Assembly: GCA_021234155.1 (NCBI GenBank)
Contig: JAJEKV010000074.1
Location: forward strand, 768,154-832,153
Source: Isoetes taiwanensis
Taxonomy: Eukaryota > Streptophyta > Lycopodiopsida > Isoetales > Isoetaceae
Direction of reading: 5' to 3'
Length of the DNA: 64,000 nt
Position numbers and translations under genes: made by a program. This document shows, one piece after another, positions 1-10,681 of this stretch; the stretch's first letter is position 1; every line of letters begins with the position of its first letter. Below the pieces are notes generated by a model. It was not told where the DNA came from and did no database searches. It worked only from the letters and a program-made list of their open reading frames with translations.

Positions 1-600
1 TGGCAGGACCACCACCAAGCCAAGTGGGGAGCCAAACACCACCAAATCGGTTGGGTAGCCAAACAGATCGATCTGACCACACCGACACTAACCAAGTCGG
101 GTGGGCAGCCAACTAACCAATCAACACCACCGAGCCGGGTGGGCAGCCAACACTACCAAGTCGGCCTGGGTAAACTGATCGATCCGGCCGCACGACCGCG
201 ACCAAGTCGGTGGGGAGACAACAACGGCGATCCAAGTCCTCGCCAAGCCTGGATGGGTAGCCGATGAGCCATCAAGTCGGTGGGCAGCCAACTAACCAAC
301 CAAACACCACCGAAGTCCGGTGGGCAGCCAAACGCCACCGAGCCGGTGGGGAGCCAACCGCCACCGAAGCCGGACAACGGGCGAAGCAACTAACCGAGCC
401 ACAAACGCCACCAAGCCTGGGTGGGCCGCCAACCAACGGAGCCAACCACACGACACCACCAACTCCGCATGGGAGCCAAGTAACCAAACCAAACACCACC
501 AAGGTTGGGTGGGCCAACCAACATAGCCAACCAAACGACACCACCAAGTCCCAAGATGGGGGCCAATTAACCAAACCCAACACCACCAAGTCTGGTTGCT
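1..600. repeat. Degenerate proline/glycine-codon-like minisatellite
   Basis: The stretch is built of imperfect units of roughly 30-40 bp around the core CCAAGTCGGGTGGGCAGCCAA followed by CAACCAAACACCACC. Units vary in length and are interrupted, so it is an old, diverged tandem array. Open frames on both strands here only reflect the repeat composition and are not genes. It is cut by the window start. Confidence 0.75.
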
Positions 601-617
601 CCATGGAATCCCCCTGC

Positions 618-820
618 AGCGCTTGGAAGAAGGAACCTCTAAGTGCCAGTGTCTTGCAACCCTCCCTAGGACTTGGGAGAAAAAATGACCAAGTGCCACG
701 AGTAACCCTCCCCACGCAGCTCGGGTGGAGAAAAAATGACCAAGTGTTGGGTTCCTCCACTTGATCGGCCATGCTTGGAGGAAGTGTTGGCTTGCAACCC
801 TCCCTAGCACTTGGAGAATA
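618..820. repeat. Second diverged tandem repeat, unit about 60-80 bp
   Basis: Three imperfect copies share the pattern CAACCCTCCC...TTGG(G)AGAA and AAAAAATGACCAAGTG. The first and last copies begin with CTTGCAACCCTCCCTAG. No coding signal was seen. Confidence 0.55.
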
Positions 821-975
821 CAAAACAAAAATAAAGATAATAGAAAAAATTCTGCGTTCGGTTCGAGGTTCTTTTGTCGTCCATCCCGACCTCCATCTGG
901 TTCCTATAGAAAGGAGAAATTCTGGTTAGTGTACGCTGCATGCGAAGAAAGTAACTATGGGACTTACTCTGGTCT

Positions 976-1308
976 TTATTTGGATGTGAATGCCTGATAC
1001 AACCCTCTTTTTAAATGTTCCAGGACATGGCAAATGGTGCCAAAACTTGGTCTTTGTTCATGATTATTGTCCCAACAGTCTTGAATTAATTTCTGAAGAA
1101 CTGTAGGACATCCAGATGATGGTAACTCTGGTCTTGGTTTGGAGCTGGAGCAATCTAAAAATTGCTTGCCGTTTAAAATCTCTGCACATACGATTGCAAA
1201 TGAGTACACATCCGTTTTTTTTGTGTAGCAAATTTTCCCGGAAAACATTTCTGGTGCCATATAGGGCCTATTCCCTCTTAATGCTGTCAAAGTATTAATG
1301 AGACCCAT
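976..1308 (-). pseudogene. C-lobe of a second kinase domain
   Basis: Recognisable C-lobe motifs are YMAPEMF, KTDVYSFAIVCAEIL and LIQDCWDNNHEQRPSF, ending in GLYQAF and a stop. The N-lobe and catalytic loop are missing: the preceding segment is joined directly after a helical region, which implies an internal deletion. The family resemblance is closest to the tyrosine-kinase-like C-lobes of plants. Confidence 0.65.
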
Positions 1309-1796
1309 TTGCGGGTCCGGATTAATGCCTTAGATAGTAGAGCGCACTGTCTGACATTTATTTTGGCCTCATGTATCATCTTTTGAATCTCCACAATGAT
1401 TTGCAGCACCTTGGAATATATTAGATGCTTGTATCCTTTCAAAAATTCCACATATATAATCTTCGACACTGGGACATTTTTCAGGCTTTCCACCAGTACG
1501 TCCACAGAAACTGGGTAGTCGGGAACTAGGGATAAGGATTGTAGTGAGTTGAACAGAAATTTGCTGCATTCAGTATAAAGTTCCTTTTGGAATGCCTGTA
1601 AATATGTGCAAATGGAGGAAAAATCTTGTCGTTTAGCAGATTCCTCACTGCAGCAAGAATTGATGAATTCGTGAAGATTTTGTGGGCAATCCTGGATTAT
1701 CTTTTCAAGAGCATTTTGAGAAGGGTTGTGTTTGTAAAGTTTCCCTGATAAGATTTGTGCAGATATAATTCCAAATGAGTACACGTCTACCTTCTC
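1287..1796 (-). pseudogene. Kinase C-lobe tail plus a second helical region
   Basis: This continues the pseudokinase in frame beyond the TAG: DVYSFGI, then a degenerate QDCPQN and RQDFSSIC segment equivalent to the QDCW...RPSF end of kinases. After about 70 residues a second helical segment follows, with CALLSKALIRTRKW resembling the QLLSESCNVLRSW motif of the first helical region. So a second copy of the helical-kinase unit begins here and is cut at about 1300. Confidence 0.6.
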
Positions 1797-2477
1797 CTAG
1801 TATCTATTAGAATGCATCTCCGGTGCAAGATAGTTTCCACTGTATGCGGTGTGCATGGCAGAACTATCGAAATCTTTCTTTGACCATTGAAAACCAGTAA
1901 TCTTGATTAAAAAGTTATCAGTAGGCCCAACCAGACTCTTGTTAATGTCCACTAGTATGTTCGTTAATTTTAGGCCACGGTGAACAATACGCCGCTCATG
2001 TAGATGGGCCATGGCTTTGGCAATTTGCAACATGATATCTATGGCTGTACACAGAGCAAAAGGCCTTTCTCTTTGCTCAATCACCTTTTTCAAATTACTA
2101 TCCATGAGTTCCGTTATAAGATAAACTGTTTTTTCCTTTACAAAGCATCCAAAAGTCTGTAACACATGGGGATGACTTATTCCTCCCATCACCTCCAAAT
2201 TTCTTTTATACTTGGAGTTGGAGGATTCCTTCTCCATCACTGCAACTGCCACTGGCATTCCAATCCATTTACCTTTGTAAATGCTTCCCCTGCCTAACAT
2301 CTGTTCATGTTCAATGGTAAGATTCTTCATAGGATCCTTAGGAAAAGTTTTTTTCGGTCCTCCTTCAAAATTTAACTTCTTACAACTCCAAGGCTCTTCC
2401 AAGACCTTACGGAGGGCAATGTTAATTTTCTCTGGGATTTTGTCTTTAAATAGATCGAACGCAATTTCGTTCACCAT
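1797..2477 (-). pseudogene. Pseudokinase domain (HRG and TGF replace HRD and DFG)
   Basis: A protein-kinase fold is clear: a nucleotide-loop remnant (LGRGSIYKGKW), an EL-hinge region (LITELMDSNLKK), the helix QIAKAMAHLHE, the catalytic loop IVHRGLKLTNIL and then APEM. The catalytic Asp of HRD is Gly, the metal-binding DFG is TGF, and the VAIK lysine is lost (VAVAVMEK). The domain therefore looks catalytically dead by design, independent of the later nonsense codon. It ends at TAG 1797-1799, exactly where EKVDVYSFG, the normal continuation, resumes in the same frame. Confidence 0.75.
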
Positions 2478-2830
2478 CTTTATGCTTGAAATGATCCCCT
2501 CAAATATACTAGCAAACTCTGCTGTTTTATCTAAGTATTCAGTCTCAACATGTGTGCATTCAACGATTAAATCCTTAGCTCTATCCAGTACATTTACAAG
2601 GACTCTCTAACGTTGCTGTTTACTTCGCACCATGTAAACAACCACTGAAGAGGGATCTGGCATGCGTTATAGAGCAACTTACACTGGTCGGCATATACCT
2701 TACGAGTGTCATCCAAAGTGACTTGCATGTGGGGAATGATCTGGAGCACTTGAAAACCGATCCACGGTACCTTTTCCGTGATATCCATCTCCTGCGATAA
2801 GCGTAAGCTGCTTGCAAACACAATAAACAC
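2478..2830 (-). pseudogene. N-terminal helical region of the kinase relic
   Basis: The open frame from 2830 to 2594 reads into a second frame that joins the pseudokinase. Shared landmarks with the plus-strand homologue are a WIGF/WTGF motif, a QCKLL/QCQLL motif, and then AKDLIVECTH against AKNLIAECTY near 2565. The frame change near 2600 is the only break in this part. The region is predicted mostly helical, with no signal peptide or membrane segment. The start at 2830 or the internal Met of MDITEK are both possible. Confidence 0.55.
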
Positions 2831-2834
2831 AATA

Positions 2835-3025
2835 CGAATAGAATAGATTTTTTAGCGTAGTGTAAACTCTTGGCCTCTGACTTGGAAAATGTTAGAACAT
2901 GGCACGTCCTTCCATCTCTCAAATCTATGGCATCCCGACTTTATCGGCCGACGCGCACGTCTCCATTTGCGTGAATGGCGGCTGGGACATTACATTTTTA
3001 GGCCCGCCCGCCTACACGTCTTTCA
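2835..3025. other. Unassigned, with a LINE-tail-like (GAATA)n start
   Basis: CGAATAGAATAGATTTTTTA at 2835-2854 is very like the tail at 16971-16991 and could be a remnant LINE 3' end. Nothing else is recognised before the inverted repeat at 3026. Confidence 0.3.
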
Positions 3026-3146
3026 CAAACGTAAACCACCGTTTGGTGGAAATTCCTGGAATATTCCCTCTTTATTTATTTTAGGGAACCAAGGGTTTAA
3101 ACCGTACAGGCGGCGCCGCTTGAACACCGCCAGAGCCATTCTCGTT

Positions 3147-3220
3147 CCATTCATGCCATGCCGCCATAGCCGACTTTCATGCCATGCTTCGCCATAGCCA
3201 ACTTTCATGCTCCGCCATAG
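3147..3220. repeat. Short tandem repeat, unit about 26 bp
   Basis: Three imperfect copies of CGCCATAGCCGACTTTCATG run head to tail just before a hairpin. Confidence 0.65.
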
Positions 3221-3225
3221 CCGCC

Positions 3226-3346
3226 GATAATGGAGTTCTTGAGCGGATAATGGAGTTCTTGACCCATGCTACCGCGGATAATCATCATCCGCGGCAGCAA
3301 AACCGCTCAAGAACTCCACTCCATTATGGAGTTCTTGAGTGGTTTT
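3226..3346. repeat. Nested hairpin
   Basis: GATAATGGAGTTCTTGAGCGG (3226-3246) pairs with 3303-3327. CCGCGGAT (3272-3279) pairs with ATCCGCGG (3287-3294) in the loop. A third arm at 3327-3346 also complements 3299-3318. The result is a cruciform-capable segment inside the inverted-repeat unit. Confidence 0.7.
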
Positions 3347-3524
3347 GCTTCCTGCAAAAGCTCAGTTTGGCTTGAATGATTTTGAATAATCCCCTGTTTG
3401 TTCCGAGGGCATTTTCTGTTGCGATCTAAGGGAGCCAGGAGTCTCATTGCTAGTCGGCGGAGCAAAACAGGCAAAACAGGGGCCCTTGCCGATGAAATCT
3501 TGCATTCAAGATCTTCTAGTCGGT

Positions 3525-3809
3525 TCAGAGCAGCGATGCAGCCTTTGGGTATTGTTCTCCATGAATCAATGTTTCGTCACATAACAGAGCTCGCCTCTTA
3601 CAGCTTGCCTCTTTCTTTGCCTTTAGGGCCTCGTTGCGGTATAAATGGGCGGTGTTGATATGACGATATCCAAGCTTGAGAGCTGCCGGAACCGCCTGCA
3701 TGATCTCTTTGGGACTCATCTGCCATACTCCAAGTCCGAGCTTAGGGATTTGAATGTCCACACCTGCTTCTACGTTTACAAGCTCCAGACATCTGCACTC
3801 CAGCGCCAT
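3525..3809 (-). pseudogene. Aldo-keto reductase N-terminal fragment
   Basis: The motif IPKLGLGVWQMSPKE followed by ALKLGYRHINTAHLYRNEA is the first beta-strand and catalytic-Asp region of NADPH-dependent aldo-keto reductases (usual form GYRHIDTAxxYxNE). The catalytic Asp appears as Asn (HINTA). The catalytic Tyr is in place, but the match ends after about 60 of the usual ~310 residues. A weak continuation (GELCYVTKH, like the family ELFVTSK) is visible in another frame near 3590. It is a truncated, probably inactive copy inside an inverted-repeat unit. Confidence 0.65.
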
Positions 3810-4098
3810 TATTTCTATTTATGATTGTGTTGTGTCCGAGGCAATTTTTCGTTTCAAGATCTCCTGTTTTTGCAGATATTCTAAGCTTGTTCTAAATCCT
3901 TTTTTGGTAGTAGCAGAGGTATCGGATTCAGAAGGGAGCAAATTAAGTCCATGCCATAATTTACAAAGGCAATGCTAGCCTTGTATGTAATTTCTTATCT
4001 GAATTTAAAAAGATCAGCACAGAAATCCCTGTAAACACACACAAATTAGCTCTTTGAGCCAAGCACGGAATTTCCACCAAACCGGCGGTTTACGTTTG

Positions 4099-4321
4099 GT
4101 AGCCGCCAGGTTTTGAGGTTTTCGGGCAAGAACCGGGTAGGCGTGGCCAGCCTAACGCGCCCAACGCCGCGGCGCTTCGCCCGGGCTTTCGCGCCGGATT
4201 TTCGGTTTTCGGCGGGGTTTTCGCGGCGGGTAACCGGCGGCGCCGCTCGCAGCTAACGCCGCTCGCGGCGGCGCCGCCTGCCCAGTTTACTGCCAGAAAC
4301 CCCTCAAACCTGGCGGTTACC
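4099..4321. mobile_element. GC-rich MITE-like element with 26-bp TIRs
   Basis: GGTAGCCGCCAGGTTTTGAG (from 4099) is mirrored by 4296-4321, which reads GGTAACCGCCAGGTTTGAGG on the other strand. The interior is extremely GC-rich (runs such as GCGGCGCCGCTCGC) in an AT-rich neighbourhood and contains many smaller palindromes. No coding capacity and no clear target-site duplication were seen. It directly abuts the inverted repeat ending at 4098. Confidence 0.5.
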
Positions 4322-7300
4322 TAGCACTAGTAATGGTGCTGGTCATAGGTTAAGAAAGTGTAAATAATGTTGAAGAAGATGATGAGATGCCCTAATGCAT
4401 TGATTTTAGGTTAATATTCCTTCCTTAATGAATAAGAATCTCTAACATTTATGTGAAATTCTAGAATAATTTTTAACCCTCCTTGCACTTAGAAGATTAC
4501 CCTCTTTGCACATAGAAGATCAAAGTAGAAAGATACAATGCTATTGTTCTTATCGTTGTTGTGCTAAGCATGTCCTTCGAGCATAACCCTCTTGCCTATG
4601 CCAAAGTCATGTTGTCGTCTGACCTAGCAGTAACATGAACTCGCCCCCAATGTCATAGCCAATGGTATTAGAACCCCTGCCAAGGTTTTGATTCATGAGG
4701 GACATGCGCATGCTCACACAAATGCAATAATTTTACTAATAAACCAACTTTGCTCACAATAATTTTACTAATAAATAAAGCCCAACATTGCTGAGCTAAA
4801 GTTGGAGACCTGTTAATGAAGTTATTGAACTCAATCCACATATAGCATCCATAATAGGGTACACAATATAAAGCATTATCCCATTGGTTTTCCATTGATT
4901 CTGGGCTGACGTTGGGAACGTGTTAAGGACCTCACTCAATTTATTACCTATACTAACAAAATGTTGAGAATAACATATTGTGTTTTGGGTTTGTAAAAGG
5001 TCTTGAGCCGTTTTTCTAATATTCAATATGAGAGAATTGGTTTATAAGGACCTTTACAACTAATATTGTAATCTAACATATTAATTGTGATAGCGATATG
5101 CTCTTAGAATGTTCCTAGTTGATGCTTGCTCCTGAAAACAAATTAAGAAAAAGGAAAAAATATGAAGTGCAGCAGCGCATTGTTATCGCTGGATTTAAGG
5201 AAGAGCCCACAACCCCTCCTTAGAGTCTGTCGGCAATGCACTCTTGTAGATGGTAGGCGGTAGATAGGTTATGCTCTGCAAATGCTCTGTTTGATTTTAT
5301 TGTGTGCATGAAACGGAAGAATATTGTTATCAAGTACTGTAGCCAGCCGGACACTATTCAGTCGGCTCTAGGACCCCATTTTTCCTTTGACACTCAGGTT
5401 TGCACTTCCGTAGCAACTAATATGTGAAGAAATATTCATTTGTTGTTTCTGAACTTGCAAACCATTAGAACACAGAAGAAAGATTTTCTATTTCGCAGGT
5501 TTTATCTCAAGGATTGCTTAGCTATAATAGCCATTTTGGGGTTGCTAGATTCGGCACTGTCGCCGGAGATCACAATAGAGGTAAGGTCCTTATGTTTTAT
5601 ACATATATGATCTAATTTTTTGCTTCCAGATCTGTTCTTTAAACCCATTGTCTATGTGCCCGTGGACAATACCAGTGTCAATCCATAAAAAATGTTTTTG
5701 GCTTTCTATCCATAAACATGGCTCTGCTAAATTGATCTGCTCAATTTAACACAAAATGATATGTTTCAAAATTTCAACATACATGGACCTGCCATTTGTA
5801 AGGGATAGAGTTCCATCAAGTTATGTTTTTGCAAGCTCTAACTAATCTAACATTATATCCAATTTGCAAGTTCGTCAAATGGATCCTTAAATCATGCCTT
5901 GATTTCTAAAAGAGTCATACTTTCTAAAGACATGCAATGTGGATTTTGCCAGACTCCAAGTTGACAATTGAGGCATAAATTATCAGATGAAGAAGAATAT
6001 AGTTGCCCATGATCCACATGTAACCGAATATGTTGTATTATTTTGCAGGTGAGTAAATATGTTATATTGTTTTATAGTCTACAAATTTTTACATCCAATT
6101 CTGATGAGCACTTATCTCATGGAAATGCATAAAGAAGTTGCCATTGCTTTCTGCAAAGGCTGGCGGGATGCAACCACAATCAATTGTGCTTTGTTCGACA
6201 AAGAATCATGTGTTTCATGGAAAGAAAAAACTTGAGCTTCAAATGAAAGGAGCCTAGTTGAGAAAAAAGAAGTATGCTATCGGTAGCAAAAGAAACTGAA
6301 TTGATGCACAAACAAGAGAATAAGGATGAATAGAGAATGGCTTGTTGCACTTTGCTATAGTACAAGCATGAGGAGTCATCCACAGTGGAAGAGCTATAGC
6401 AACTATGTAAATTGTTATCTTTGAAGTTGCCTAGTAAAAGGATAAGGGCGATGGGCAAATGTTTTAAGCAGTATATTCTTACATATGAAAAAAACTGGTA
6501 CGATTGAGAACTGGTTGAAAAAAAGATAGGTTAGACATTGCTTTTTTCCATGAATTGTTCTTACAATTCCATTAATTAGATGTTTGTATGGTTACAGGAG
6601 AAGATGAACTCCAAAATCATGAATTCAGCAAATGAGATAAAAGCAATAGGATTTCTAAATCTATAGACTATTGCTACCTTTAGGATGTAATCTCAAATGA
6701 TTTCTGCTACTGCGTAAACAGATTTATAACATGTAATCGGGAGCCAGCAAGGATGTTATAATTCTTGCATGTTGAATTTCCATTGTATCAGGTTTATAAA
6801 CAACTTGTCATATTGGAGCACTATTGCAACATGTTTTCCTAATAGTAGAATGCTATCCTATGAAATGGTTATGAATTATTCCTTCTCCCATCAGTAATAT
6901 CTGACAAGTTAGATAATGATTAAGTGGTCACCACGAGAAAGTGCTGAAAAAAGGTGCTGAGCTGGTGCTGGAGCGTCGCGAAATTGGGTAGGTAAAAAAA
7001 AAAGCACTCGACCATCGTCTATCCTACCGTATTCATTTTCCCCCTTGGAGCCCCCAATCACTTTTACGCTTATTTTGTACTCATATTCCTGCACCATTTC
7101 TGTAGATACCTGATCCATAGTACTGCTTGATTACGACCTGGAAACATATATAAAATTACAAACTCAACCCCTTTTTTGTTGTCTGTTCACAATAACTGGG
7201 TCGCAAAGCAAAAAAAATATAGTTGAAATAGGGCATACAAAATTATAATCACCATGACGTTTTGAACTTCACCCTTAACATCGCCATTTCAAGTGGCTGA

Positions 7301-7813
7301 TACGTTAACCCAATGATCAATTTTTGTATGTGTGGCTAAAATAGCATATATTAAATTGTAATCACCATGATTTGTTGGCATTTAATCTCTAAAGGGCCAT
7401 TTCAAGTAGTTACTATCTTTTCTACCAGCGAACTTCAAACGGGGTGCTGCAACACTCCCGTTTAATATGCAACCTTGTTTATTGTGGAGCCTACAATTAG
7501 GTCGCGTACCATGTTTAATTGATACATGTAAGAGCACGATACTAGATATTAACGCGCAAGAGAAACCTCAATTGAGCATCCAATTTTAGTCCTAGCCTCC
7601 ATTCATAATATTCACCAGCATGTCCTCAATCGACCATGTAAGTGTTGCCCTTTTTAGGCAACCCAAAAAAGTTAATCTAGTAGTGGTCATGAACAATGAG
7701 TGGTAGCAATTTAATAAGTATTTGATCCACATTAATCGTAACCAACCTTTGCAGGATATCAAAGGGCCAGCTCGGCCAGGACTAAAAGTCAACTTTTGCC
7801 CGTAGTTGATGAT
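4322..7813. other. Intergenic, no gene recognised
   Basis: Only short AT-rich open frames occur, none with recognisable motifs. A Helitron-like hairpin end is noted at 4763-4796. Near 7220 and 7340 a diverged ~120 bp direct repeat (AAATTRTAATCACCATGA) is visible. Confidence 0.5.
4763..4796 (-). repeat. Helitron-like 3' end, diverged
   Basis: On the minus strand GCTCAGCAATGTTGGGC forms a hairpin and is followed by TTTATTTATTAGT, resembling the better-preserved terminus at 42164-42191. Confidence 0.35.
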
Positions 7814-8100
7814 TGTTACCTAAAGCTTATTGATGCAAACGGTGGATGAAGGACAGAGTGAGCCAAAGCGGAAGCAAGAATGGAAGAGACACAATAGGAA
7901 TAGAATAGGAACAATCTGAATATTCTCTGTATTACATGTAATCTATAAGTACATGGAATGAATGGCAATCGAAGGCCAACAAATGAAACGTAAGGCCAAA
8001 GGCCGAGATGTACATGATGTACTTCTAATGTACTCTAATGTACATCAATATATCTAACGCATGTAAATGTACTCTAATGTACAAATTTTGAATTCTAACA
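7814..8100 (-). repeat. Copia 3' LTR
   Basis: It matches 12279-12569 over nearly its whole length, beginning TGTT and ending CTAACA. The outermost 50 bp and a few internal sites differ. Most internal differences fall where the other copy has CAG or CTG. Confidence 0.85.
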
Positions 8101-8109
8101 CTCCCCTTT
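8101..8109 (-). promoter_or_regulatory. Polypurine tract of the Copia element
   Basis: AAAGGGGAG on the minus strand directly precedes the 3' LTR, the usual position of the plus-strand primer. Confidence 0.8.
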
Positions 8110-8240
8110 CAAGCCGGATAATCCGGAAGCTACCGCAATGGTATAACACCGCGCTTGATCTAAACTCCGATAAATTTCTCGTGGTGCCCAAAGGGCTTAG
8201 TAAAGATATATGCGCAACCATTGCACCAAGGGCAAATAGA

Positions 8241-8733
8241 TTAATGAAATGATTGCTTTCTCCACCGATCACGGATATAATGATAATGAATTGGAATGTG
8301 CTTTGTCCGAGGATGATGTCCCGGTCGCTCTGCCATTTTCATGCAACTTTGGTTGTCCACATAAACATGAATAGGTTGTTTGCTGTAAATACCAACATCA
8401 ATAAGCAAGTGGTCATACCAAATAAGATCTCGCAACTCCAGGTAGATAAGGCAATGTATTCGCCTCTGCCACAAGATCGGGGCTACAACAGATTGCTTCT
8501 TGTCGATCCGACCTTACCGCACCTCCATAAAACATGCATGTGCTACCAGAGTGGAATGAGAATCCCGTTGTTGCCCCAACTTGCATCAGTAAATGCATGA
8601 AGACTTGTTGATCCGCTATCACAATAACAGATTCCATACTCTTTTGTTCCTTGCGGATAGCTTGAAGAACACGCTTTGCTAGTCGCCAATGCTTTAACTC
8701 ATAACGATGGTTAAACCGACTCAATGCAATCAC
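8241..8733 (-). pseudogene. Copia RNase H domain, frameshifted
   Basis: The frame from 8733 has the pre-RNase H segment KHWRLAKRVLQAIRKEQ, typical of Copia. A second frame (8474-8241) carries LRDLIWYDHLLIDVG, then VYVDNQSCMKMAERPGHHPRTKHI, where the DNQS Asp is an RNase H active-site residue. The two frames overlap around 8440 (LVAEANT / YLELRDL), so one small indel separates them. It would degrade the RNA strand during reverse transcription. Confidence 0.8.
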
Positions 8734-8951
8734 AAAGAAACAAAGATCGGTGTCGTGTTATAGTCATGAGATACATCAAACTTCCAACAAGTCTGCCTAT
8801 ATGGTAGAAAAGATGACTGCATATTATCACAAAATGTGTTCATCTTCAAACAATTTGATGCCAGCTTCCATTGGCGTAGAAACAGGCTTACAATCTGCCA
8901 TGCGAAATTGCTCAAGCAAAAATTCAGCATACCGAGGTTGGCTGATATGAA

Positions 8952-9596
8952 TTAGCCTCTTCTTCCTATCACGATGTATCTGCATACCCAAGAAAGACTA
9001 GCTGCAATCTTAAACCTGCTAGCTAGTTTAGATTTAAGTGCTTGAACATCAAGAAGATTGCTGCCCATTGCAAGCATATCATCCACATATAGCACTAAAA
9101 TCAAATACATACCTCCCATGCACTTGATGTAGACATTAGAATCTGTTGTAGCAACCTGAAATCCTTCATGCTTAAGTGCATCATCAAACTTCTTGTACCA
9201 AACCCGAGACGGCTGCTTTAAGCCATAAATAGCCTTCCGGAGTTTACATACCTTGTTTTCCTGGCCTGGTACTTCAAAACCTGGAGGTTGCAGCATATAG
9301 ATGTCCTCAAGAAGATCTCCATTCAGAAATGCCGTATCCACATCCATTTGATGAATTTCCCAATCCAATTGGGCTCCTAAGGCAAGCAAAACACGCAAGC
9401 TATTCATTCTCACAACCGGTGAAAATGTCTCATCATAGTCAAGACCTTTGACTTGGCTGAAACCGCGAGCAACTAGCCTAGCTTTATACTTGTCAAGGCT
9501 GCCATCAGCCTTGTACTTTTTGGTGAATAGCCATTTGCAATCCATCTTTGCTTCAATGGGCAAATCAACAAGTTCCCATACCTGGTTTGCATCCAT
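8952..9596 (-). CDS. Copia reverse transcriptase (RVT_2)
   Basis: This is a 214-aa open frame. It opens with the RVT_2 signature WELVDLP...KWLFTKKYKADGS, continues with ARLVARGFSQ and DYDETFSPV, then motif DVDTAFLNGDL (about residues 85-95), IYGLKQPSRVWY, and the catalytic YVDD (about 170-173). These are all the motifs needed for polymerase function. The domain normally forms part of one Gag-Pol polyprotein, so the ATG at the 5' end is incidental. The frame is lost near 8990, just before RNase H. Confidence 0.92.
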   Translation of the reverse strand: MDANQVWELVDLPIEAKMDCKWLFTKKYKADGSLDKYKARLVARGFSQVKGLDYDETFSPVVRMNSLRVLLALGAQLDWEIHQMDVDTAFLNGDLLEDIYMLQPPGFEVPGQENKVCKLRKAIYGLKQPSRVWYKKFDDALKHEGFQVATTDSNVYIKCMGGMYLILVLYVDDMLAMGSNLLDVQALKSKLASRFKIAASLSWVCRYIVIGRRG

Positions 9597-9608
9597 GGAT
9601 CGCGAGCT

Positions 9609-9978
9609 CTACCTCACCGCCTGCGCTTTCCAATGTGAAGCTTCAGAGGAAGCCCATGCTTCCTCAATGCTTTGTTTTCTGTTCACCTTGCAGACCGCCA
9701 AGCAACACCATTCAACCAAACTAAGTTCAAAGATTTTCAAGAACTTTACGAGAAGGTGTTCTGCTACGTGGTGACAACGGTTGATCAGGAGGAGGGGGCA
9801 TTCCAATGAGCCGAGGATCAGGAAGAACTTGATTATGAGGTGGATCATCATTGATGGGTTGTTGCACATCTACTGGCAAAGGCACATCTTGCTGCTGGTC
9901 CAGCCTCAAATCTTGAAGCTCAACGAGTGGAGGATCATCAAGAATAAGATATTTGTCTTGAATGAAGTTTCCATCCAA
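9609..9978 (-). pseudogene. Copia integrase-RT linker
   Basis: Two overlapping frames cover the acidic, proline-rich linker between integrase and RT (LILDDPPLVELQDLRLDQQQ, PPPDQPLSPRSRTPS). A segment related to SIEEAWAS is just upstream of RT. The linker has no catalytic role. A frame change near 9730 separates the pieces. Confidence 0.55.
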
Positions 9979-10108
9979 GTGGGATCAATACACATAGAAT
10001 TTGACTCATCAAAAACTACTTAAGCTGGTGTATACCTTTCTCCGCTCTTGATCCCACAATAAGTATGCTTTATGATTAGGTGCATAGCCAATGAAAGTGC
10101 ATTTGGTG

Positions 10109-10681
10109 CTACGGGGCATCAAATTTTTCTAGCAAATGCTCAGGAACATGTACATAAGCGGTACATCCAAAGGTGCGCAAATGAGAAACATCTGGTTTCT
10201 CTCCAGACCAAGCTTCTTCTGGAGTCATCTCATTATCCAAGGCAACTGTGGTCAATCTGTTTTGCACATGAACTGCTGCAAAGAATTGCATCAGCCCAAA
10301 AATACTTTGGCAAATGACTTTCAAGCAAGCATACTTCTCGCGCATTGCACAAAGTGCGATTCTTCCTCTCCGAACACCGCTTTGTTGAGGAGTAGCTCTT
10401 GTTGTGCATTGACGTTGAATCCCTCGCCTGATCACATGTATCATGAAAGAGATCACTAAGATACTCTCCACCACCATCGGTCGCGCAATTGCTTGATCTT
10501 CCTCCCCTGCCCCATTTTCTACACATGCTTTATACAATTTAAAAGCCTCAAGAGCATCACTTTTCTTGGTTAGAAAATAGACAATTGTTTTCCCACTAAA
10601 ATCATCAATAAACGTGATGAAATGTACTGCCTTACCAAGGCGCCAACACCCTCTCGTTGGTCCACAAAGATCCGAGGACAA
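10109..10681 (-). pseudogene. Copia integrase core, frameshifted
   Basis: Integrase motifs are DLCGPT, then FITFIDDFSGKTIVYFL (first catalytic Asp), then TDGGGEY in the overlapping frame 10526-10233 (second Asp), and ERKNRTL around the catalytic Glu. The C-terminal segment TPEEAWSGEKPDVSHLRTFGCTAYVHVP is typical of Copia. All three acidic positions are visible but lie in two frames, so the present sequence could not give one functional integrase. Confidence 0.82.

Larger units (their letters stand above)
976..2830 (-). pseudogene. Tandem (pseudo)kinase gene with N-terminal helical domain, broken
   Basis: Reading 2830 down to 976, the segments are an N-terminal all-helical region, a full pseudokinase domain, a second helical region and the C-lobe of another kinase. 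The same order, minus the second helical region, occurs on the other strand at 12570-14518, so this is one small local family. Frame changes near 2600 and 1300 and an in-frame TAG at 1797-1799 interrupt it. The helical region has the length and position of the four-helix (HeLo/MLKL-type) domain that precedes kinases in some plant proteins; that comparison is inference. It is probably a decayed receptor-less signalling kinase, unless the breaks are consensus errors. Confidence 0.7.
3026..4098. mobile_element. 1.07 kb unit bounded by 31-bp inverted repeats
   Basis: CAAACGTAAACCACCGTTTG with its extension to 3056 is the near-perfect reverse complement of 4067-4098 (about one mismatch and one indel). 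Between the arms lie a hairpin-rich stretch and an aldo-keto reductase fragment. The arms are themselves partly palindromic (AAACCGCCGGTTT-like). No target-site duplication is evident, so it may be a non-autonomous DNA transposon that captured a host fragment, or a chance local inversion. Confidence 0.4.

Noticed and set aside
264-828. Open frames of up to 183 aa on both strands
   Set aside because: They are generated by the degenerate minisatellite: composition follows the repeat, several frames are open at once, and no domain is visible.
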